A DNA stretch of 64,000 nt, from the NCBI GenBank assembly GCA_963847345.1, contig CAWJZU010000014.1, positions 76,371-140,370 on the forward strand. The letters are read 5' to 3'. The translations under genes and the position numbers were made by a program. How positions within the stretch are numbered: position 1 is the first letter of the stretch; each line of letters opens with the position of its first letter. The notes beneath the pieces are model-generated. The model was not told where the DNA came from. It worked only from the letters and a program-made list of their open reading frames with translations, and ran no database searches. Positions 62,836 through 64,000 of this stretch are shown piece after piece. The stretch is from DATARH01 sp963847345. Its GTDB lineage: Bacteria > Pseudomonadota > Alphaproteobacteria > ATCC43930 > CGMCC-115725.

Positions 62836-64000
62836 ATGGAACGACGACTGTTTCTGACCAGTGCTGCCGCCGGTGCAGTTGGCCTTGTTTCAGGCACTGG
62901 CTCCGCCGCTGATGCCACGGCGGCAAGCGTTCCGTCGCCGGATCTGACTGCGGCATTGGCCCGGTTTCGCGACTCCATCCCGGCCCATTTCGATCGCACT
63001 TATGTGGAGAACGTCGTCGTCCCGTTCTTTCTTACGAGCGTGTATGAGGGGGAGCGTCCCGCGTTACCGATGATCGACGTCACACTTACTAAGGAGAACG
63101 CCTTACCCCACGACCTCTGGGGGCTGATCTACAAAGACTGGAATCCAAATCCCGAGGAGGGCGTCACGGTGTTCCTTCAGGGTCTGGAGAATCGTGGCGA
63201 CAACAACCTTCGCAAGCGGATCTACATGTCCGCCGTCACCCCCGACCTTTACCGGCCGATGTATCGCGCCAAGGTCGTGGCATTCTTCGATGAACTGCTC
63301 GCGCCGAAGTTCGCGGGCAAGCCGTTCATGCGGCATTATCTCGACTATTACTGGGATATCTATTGGGACCTGCACCTCGGCGTGAAGGGCAACTCCATTC
63401 CGCCACAAGTACGCACGATCGGCGAAAGCTTCAACACTGTCCTGGCCCACCGCGATCCGACGCAGCCAATCGTCTACGAAAATTACATGACAGTGCGTGC
63501 GCTGCTGGACTTCCTCAAGACCTGGATCGACGAGAGGCTGGATGATATCAACAACGCACGGATCGCTAATCCGGAAAAGACGATCGCCTGGTACTGGCTC
63601 AAGAACGCGGGGGACGGCGTGCACTTTCGAAAGAAGGACATTGTCTTCGAATGCTTCCATAACTTCGTCGCACTCAGCCAATGGGGCAACACAATCTTCG
63701 GTATCATGTCGCGCCTGAGCCGGGACGGCGGCGATCCCGATATACGCGCCGCGTTCGAGAAGACAATGTCGGCAAATCCGGATGCCGCGGACGGCGCGCC
63801 GTTCACTCCTCTCGAAATGTTCGTGATGGAGTTGTTTCGTGTTATTTCGCCGAATGGCGGCAGCATCTCGGCGATTTACGGATACGCGGCAGGCTGGACG
63901 GAGCGACAAATATGGCGACAGCGGCTCGCCCTCTGCGCGCTTCGGCCTGTCTCACGAACATTGGGGCTACATCATCTCGCCTCATACGTCCACCAGCGTT
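62836..64000 (+). CDS. exported cytochrome-P450-like protein (partial, cut by right edge)
   Basis: ATG 62836 with AGGGAG upstream opens a frame running to the window end. A signal (MERRLFLTSAAAGAVGLVSG) is followed by about 330 residues: WGLIYKDWNPNPEEGVTVFL, HYLDYYWDIYWDLHLGVKGN, then VFECFHNFVALSQWGNTIFG, like the I-helix HN-x-F segment of CYP74-type P450s, and MELFRVISPNGGSIS, which fits the K-helix ExxR. The haem cysteine would lie beyond the edge. After about 63905 another frame reads more naturally (YGDSGSPSARFGLSHEHWGY), so a frameshift near there is possible. Family assignment is tentative. Confidence 0.5.
   Translation, partial: MERRLFLTSAAAGAVGLVSGTGSAADATAASVPSPDLTAALARFRDSIPAHFDRTYVENVVVPFFLTSVYEGERPALPMIDVTLTKENALPHDLWGLIYKDWNPNPEEGVTVFLQGLENRGDNNLRKRIYMSAVTPDLYRPMYRAKVVAFFDELLAPKFAGKPFMRHYLDYYWDIYWDLHLGVKGNSIPPQVRTIGESFNTVLAHRDPTQPIVYENYMTVRALLDFLKTWIDERLDDINNARIANPEKTIAWYWLKNAGDGVHFRKKDIVFECFHNFVALSQWGNTIFGIMSRLSRDGGDPDIRAAFEKTMSANPDAADGAPFTPLEMFVMELFRVISPNGGSISAIYGYAAGWTERQIWRQRLALCALRPVSRTLGLHHLASYVHQR

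Overview
The window is high-GC DNA from an alphaproteobacterium. The supporting evidence is the tig-clpP-clpX-lon-hupB-tRNA-Val block, a three-subunit proton-translocating transhydrogenase (pntAA-pntAB-pntB), an HDAC-like/xseB/ispA/dxs cluster, and tRNAs with encoded CCA. A Rhodospirillales- or Rhizobiales-like host fits best; genus cannot be read from the sequence alone.

Layout. 1-7.5 kb: a GNAT acetyltransferase (cut by the left edge), a NodB-type deacetylase, an IS110 remnant, an N-acyl-D-amino-acid deacylase, and a partner-switching module (cNMP-binding/SpoIIE phosphatase, RsbW-like kinase, STAS protein) followed by a GPP34 protein. 7.5-17.4 kb: an orphan ABC solute-binding protein, a B12/radical-SAM enzyme, and a capsule-type locus (alkaline-phosphatase-superfamily transferase, SDR, kpsC, kpsE, kpsT) in which kpsC and kpsE are frameshifted. 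17.5-24.3 kb: pntAA-AB-B, a DUF486 membrane protein, a peptide-type binding protein, an MFS transporter and tRNA-His. 24.4-39.4 kb: the housekeeping core, comprising nnrD/E, malonyl-CoA decarboxylase, tRNA-Leu, trigger factor with an unusual insert, clpP, clpX, lon, hupB, tRNA-Val, an HDAC-like amidohydrolase, xseB, ispA and dxs. 39.4-44.3 kb: a membrane histidine kinase next to a haem-binding DUF3365 protein, a YghU-type GST and a class II aldolase.

44.5-56.1 kb is a mobile island. It starts at a 47-nt 3' fragment of tRNA-Glu beside a tyrosine integrase and carries an excisionase-like HTH protein, a Toprim primase, a DUF3987 helicase-like protein and a run of small start/stop-overlapping genes ending in a DUF5681 protein. 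There are no capsid, tail or conjugation genes, so it resembles a phage satellite or minimal integrative element. A dense set of TGCCAA/TTGGCA repeats just after the helicase gene is a candidate replication origin. Inside the island lies a 3.35-kb transposon with perfect 18-bp terminal inverted repeats and an 8-bp target duplication. It splits an island gene and carries a HigB/HTH toxin-antitoxin pair, a DUF3467-like protein, a tRNA-like sequence, a decayed IS1-family transposase and a DUF4279 pair.

56.1-64 kb is scarred DNA: a 107-aa orphan protein between direct repeats, a broken amidase, a broken IS110 transposase, a second peptide-type binding protein, a glycine-zipper protein and the start of an exported P450-like protein. 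Single-base frame disruptions recur across the window, so either the record carries indel errors or several loci are decaying.
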